DNA from: Parcubacteria group bacterium Greene0416_79
GTDB lineage: Bacteria; Patescibacteriota; Minisyncoccia; Phycocordibacterales; UBA10002
Direction: 5' to 3'
Assembly (NCBI GenBank): GCA_007375655.1
Contig: VMES01000015.1
Span: 1 to 6,524 of the forward strand
Length of the DNA: 6,524 nt
The position numbers and the translations under genes are program-made. The notes beneath the pieces are model-generated. The model made no database searches. It was not told where the DNA came from and worked only from the letters and a program-made list of their open reading frames with translations. Below are positions 4,328 through 6,524 of the stretch, in pieces. Position 1 is the first letter of the stretch, and each line of letters opens with the position of its first letter.

Positions 4328-5242
4328 ATGATCACCAAACGTACCTATCGCCAACTCATCTGGATTGATCTGGAATCGCCGACACAGGAGGAGATACGAG
4401 ATATTGCCAACGCATACGGCCTTCATCCACTGGTCGTGCATGAGCTTTCCGCGCCCACACTCAAGCCAAAAGTTGACCTCTACGAAAATTTTATCTATCT
4501 CATCTTGCACTTCCCGAAGATACGGCGCAAAAACCGCGGCGGGGGCGACGAAGAGGTTGATTTTATTGTCGGAAGGAAATTCATCATCACCGTGCGTTAT
4601 ACGACGAGCGAAGCGCTTCATGTCTTCGCAAAAATGTTTGAGGCGAACGCCGTGCTCAATAAGGGCAGTTTCGGCCCGCATGCCGGTTATATCTTCTTCC
4701 ACCTGGTGAGCAAACTCTATGAATCGCTCCTGCACGAGCTCGCGGCGGTCAACGAGGCGCTCCGCGGGATAGAAAACCGCATCTTTCGCGGCGAGGAAAA
4801 AGAGATGGTACGCGCGCTCTCGGGAGTATCGCGGGACCTCCTGGACTTCAAACGCTCGCTCTCCCTGCATCGCGACGTGCTAGAGTCGTTTGAGATGGCG
4901 GGGCGCAAGCTCCTCGGAGATGATTTCGGTTTCCATCTGCGCACGCTCATCGGCGACTACTATCGGGTAGATAATGTGTTGGAGAGCAACGTGGCGTTTC
5001 TCGCGGAGTTGCGCGAGACGAACAACTCGCTCGTCTCCACGAAGCAAAATGAGATTATGAAGACGCTCACCATTCTTGCATTCATCGCGCTTCCCGCCAC
5101 GACGGTGCTCTCTCTCTTCCAGATTGAATCGGCGTCCCGCCCTATTGTCGGCACCCGTTTTGATTTCTGGATTTTGGTTCTGTTGCTCATCGCAATCGCT
5201 CTTTCGCTGTACTCCTGGTTTAAGCATAAGAAGTGGCTGTAG
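4328..5242 (+). CDS. corA: CorA-family transporter homologue lacking the GMN motif
   Basis: A 304-residue protein of the CorA divalent-cation channel family, normally pentameric and importing Mg2+ or Co2+. The cytoplasmic funnel is recognisable: WIDLESPTQEEI, YGLHPLVVHEL, KPKVDLYENFIYLILHFP, FIVGRKFIITVRY. The long stalk helix follows (about 125-245; HRDVLESF, LRTLIGDYYRVDNVLES, TKQNEIMKTLTILAF). TM1 is about 246-264, the outer loop 265-278, and TM2 about 279-297, ending in the basic tail FKHKKWL. The family signature GMN after TM1 should fall at 265-267, where the protein reads QIE (codons CAG ATT GAA, 5120-5128); the flanking SLF and PIVG still align with normal relatives. The frame is intact, so this is a substitution and not a frameshift. 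Transport activity or ion choice may differ. It diverges from the S41 peptidase and precedes cysS by 86 bases. Confidence 0.9.
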   Translation: MITKRTYRQLIWIDLESPTQEEIRDIANAYGLHPLVVHELSAPTLKPKVDLYENFIYLILHFPKIRRKNRGGGDEEVDFIVGRKFIITVRYTTSEALHVFAKMFEANAVLNKGSFGPHAGYIFFHLVSKLYESLLHELAAVNEALRGIENRIFRGEEKEMVRALSGVSRDLLDFKRSLSLHRDVLESFEMAGRKLLGDDFGFHLRTLIGDYYRVDNVLESNVAFLAELRETNNSLVSTKQNEIMKTLTILAFIALPATTVLSLFQIESASRPIVGTRFDFWILVLLLIAIALSLYSWFKHKKWL

Positions 5243-5258
5243 CCAACAATACGGCACT

Positions 5259-5336
5259 CTTGACAATTAACCTTTAACCATTGACTCTAAACTTGGGTTC
5301 TAGGACTAAGTCAAGCGTCACCTGTCAAATGTCAAA
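5259..5336. repeat. Degenerate heptads and inverted TTGAC/GTCAA motifs before cysS
   Basis: The gap after the CorA gene reads in seven-base phase: CTTGACA, ATTAACC, TTTAACC, ATTGACT. On the far side are AAGTCAA and two tandem TGTCAAA units (5323-5336), the second of which overlaps the cysS start codon. TTGACT (5281-5286) is complementary to AGTCAA (5309-5314), and TTGACA (5260-5265) to TGTCAA (5323-5328), giving a nested, imperfect stem. TTGACA also equals a consensus -35 box, but the -10 at 17 bases (GACTCT) is poor. No T-box leader motif is seen. Confidence 0.45.
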
Positions 5337-6524
5337 TGTTTTAAGACTCTACAACACGCTTGCAGGTAGGAAAGAAGAATTCACTCCGATTACGCCCGGC
5401 GAAGTTCGCATGTACCACTGCGGGCCTACCGTCCACAACTACGCGCACATTGGGAACCTTCGCGCGTATGTCTTCGCAGACATTCTGAGGCGAACTCTTG
5501 AGTGGAGCGGCTATGAGGTGCGACAGGTCATGAACATCACCGATGTTGGGCATCTCACCTCTGACGCGGACGCGGGCGAGGACAAGATGGTGAAGGCGCT
5601 CAAGCGCGAGGGCAAGCCCATGACCCTCGCAGGCATGAGGGAGGTAGCCGACACATACACTGAAGCGTTTAGGCAGGACCTCACGGCACTCAATATCAAG
5701 CCGCCACACGAGATGCCGCGCGCGAGCGAGCATATCCGAGAAGATATAGAGGTTATTCAGGAGCTTGAGAGAAAGGGTGTCGCCTACAAAACGAGTGACG
5801 GCATCTACTTTGACATCTCAAAGTTTCCAAGTTACGGAACGCGAGGCGGATTTGCCCTCGGCGACCTTAGGGAGGGAGCGCGAGTTGAGGTCAATACCGA
5901 GAAAAAAAATCCCCGTGACTTTGCACTGTGGAAGTTTGCAAGATTGGGTCTTCCGGCGTTTGAGAGTCCGTTCGGTGCTGGTTTTCCAGGGTGGCACCTA
6001 GAGTGTTCCGCCATGTCGCGAAAGTATCTCGGTCAGCCCTTTGACATTCATACCGGCGGCATTGACAACATCTCGACGCACCACCAGAACGAGATTGCCC
6101 AATCAGAAACCGCCTACGGCGCACCGCTCGCCCGCTTCTGGCTTCACTCCGAGCACCTTGTTGTTCCATCCGGCAAAATGGCGAAGTCCGGCGAAAACTT
6201 CATTACGCTCAAGACCTTGACCGACCGCGGCATTCACCCGCTCGCCTACCGGTATTACCTTCTTGGCGCACACTATAAAACGCCGATCGGTTTCAGTGTG
6301 GTGGCGGTGGAAGCGGCACAGCATAGCTACTACAAACTGCTCCGCGCCTTCCTGGCATGTGCAAAGGTGGAGAAAACCGAACCCGCGGCACGCATAGACC
6401 CCTACCCCTCTCCTTTTCATGAGACGGTTGACGATGACCTCAATGCCCCGGGCGTGCTGGCGCTTCTCTCTCAGATTCTTAAGGACCAGACGCGAAGCGC
6501 CTCCGAAAAATACGCGCTGCTTCT
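5329..6524 (+). CDS. cysS: Cysteinyl-tRNA synthetase, 3' end beyond the window
   Basis: A class I aminoacyl-tRNA synthetase that charges tRNA-Cys with cysteine in the cytoplasm; 398 codons are visible, against roughly 460 for a typical CysRS. It starts MSNVLRLYNTLAGRKEEF, as expected for the family. The HIGH motif is HIGN (40-43) in GPTVHNYAHIGNLR. Zinc ligands are C31 (YHCGPT), C226 (HLECSAMS), and H251 and E255 in GGIDNISTHHQNEIAQSE. The KMSKS loop reads KMAKS (283-287, GKMAKSGENF). The anticodon-binding helical region follows (YYKLLRAF, DDDLNAP, ALLSQIL). All catalytic landmarks are present and the frame is unbroken to the right edge. The ATG at 5329 lies in a TGTCAAA repeat and has no Shine-Dalgarno; the second ATG (5336) is out of frame and stops after two codons. 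It may be cotranscribed with the CorA gene. Confidence 0.97.
   Translation, partial: MSNVLRLYNTLAGRKEEFTPITPGEVRMYHCGPTVHNYAHIGNLRAYVFADILRRTLEWSGYEVRQVMNITDVGHLTSDADAGEDKMVKALKREGKPMTLAGMREVADTYTEAFRQDLTALNIKPPHEMPRASEHIREDIEVIQELERKGVAYKTSDGIYFDISKFPSYGTRGGFALGDLREGARVEVNTEKKNPRDFALWKFARLGLPAFESPFGAGFPGWHLECSAMSRKYLGQPFDIHTGGIDNISTHHQNEIAQSETAYGAPLARFWLHSEHLVVPSGKMAKSGENFITLKTLTDRGIHPLAYRYYLLGAHYKTPIGFSVVAVEAAQHSYYKLLRAFLACAKVEKTEPAARIDPYPSPFHETVDDDLNAPGVLALLSQILKDQTRSASEKYALL

Noticed and set aside
4322..4870. 182-residue minus-strand frame
   Set aside because: Antisense to the CorA gene, which has clear family similarity along its length.
5243..5328. T-box riboswitch ahead of cysS
   Set aside because: The gap is only 86 bases, shows no T-box sequence and no terminator/antiterminator pair. 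A GGGTGGCACC further on (near 5989-5998) is inside the coding region, where it encodes the zinc-ligand region.
5341..5733. 130-residue minus-strand frame
   Set aside because: Antisense to the cysS catalytic domain (HIGN motif and zinc ligand), so a shadow.
6172..6192. KMAKS instead of KMSKS in CysRS as an inactivating change
   Set aside because: Ser to Ala at the third position of this loop is a tolerated variant among class I synthetases; both lysines and the last serine are kept, as are the zinc ligands and HIGN.

Overview
The window (6,524 bases, moderately GC-rich) looks like chromosomal sequence from a Candidate Phyla Radiation bacterium, most likely Parcubacteria. This is inferred from content, not from a search: short compact genes, a DUF2914 membrane protein, a CorA-family protein ending in the KHKKWL-type tail I associate with Parcubacteria, heptanucleotide tandem repeats between genes, and almost no recognisable Shine-Dalgarno sites. 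From memory, ribosomal protein L9 is missing from some CPR groups such as Microgenomates, so its presence fits Parcubacteria better.

Layout. Positions 1-249 hold a GC-rich hairpin, a possible gene start running off the left edge on the minus strand, a cluster of short direct repeats (84-156) and a strong hairpin (211-248). On the minus strand follow an unrecognised 94-residue gene (250-534), a terminator-like hairpin (565-591), a possible 25-residue basic peptide (599-676), and a 365-residue multi-pass membrane protein with a C-terminal DUF2914 domain (772-1869). A gene-free stretch of about 300 bases (1870-2176) contains three consecutive inverted repeats. It leads into a 70-residue excisionase/MerR-type helix-turn-helix protein on the plus strand (2177-2389). 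Convergent to that is a minus-strand pair: an S41 C-terminal processing peptidase (2951-4246) followed by rplI, ribosomal protein L9 (2451-2894). Divergent from the peptidase is a CorA-family transporter (4328-5242), then cysS, cysteinyl-tRNA synthetase (5329 to beyond the right edge).

Most of this is housekeeping: translation (L9, CysRS), envelope proteolysis (S41 peptidase) and ion transport (CorA). No defence system, integrase or complete transposon is visible.

Four points deserve a second look. (1) The CorA homologue has a clean reading frame, but its GMN selectivity signature is replaced by QIE. (2) Five gene starts have a -10-like hexamer only 6-10 bases before the ATG and no well-placed Shine-Dalgarno, which suggests leaderless or nearly leaderless mRNAs. 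(3) Two different heptanucleotide arrays, one coding the tail of the peptidase and one just upstream of rplI, are complementary at RNA level and could form a long hairpin around the peptidase stop codon. (4) The triple inverted-repeat region upstream of the HTH gene may be a structured RNA or a dispersed palindromic element.
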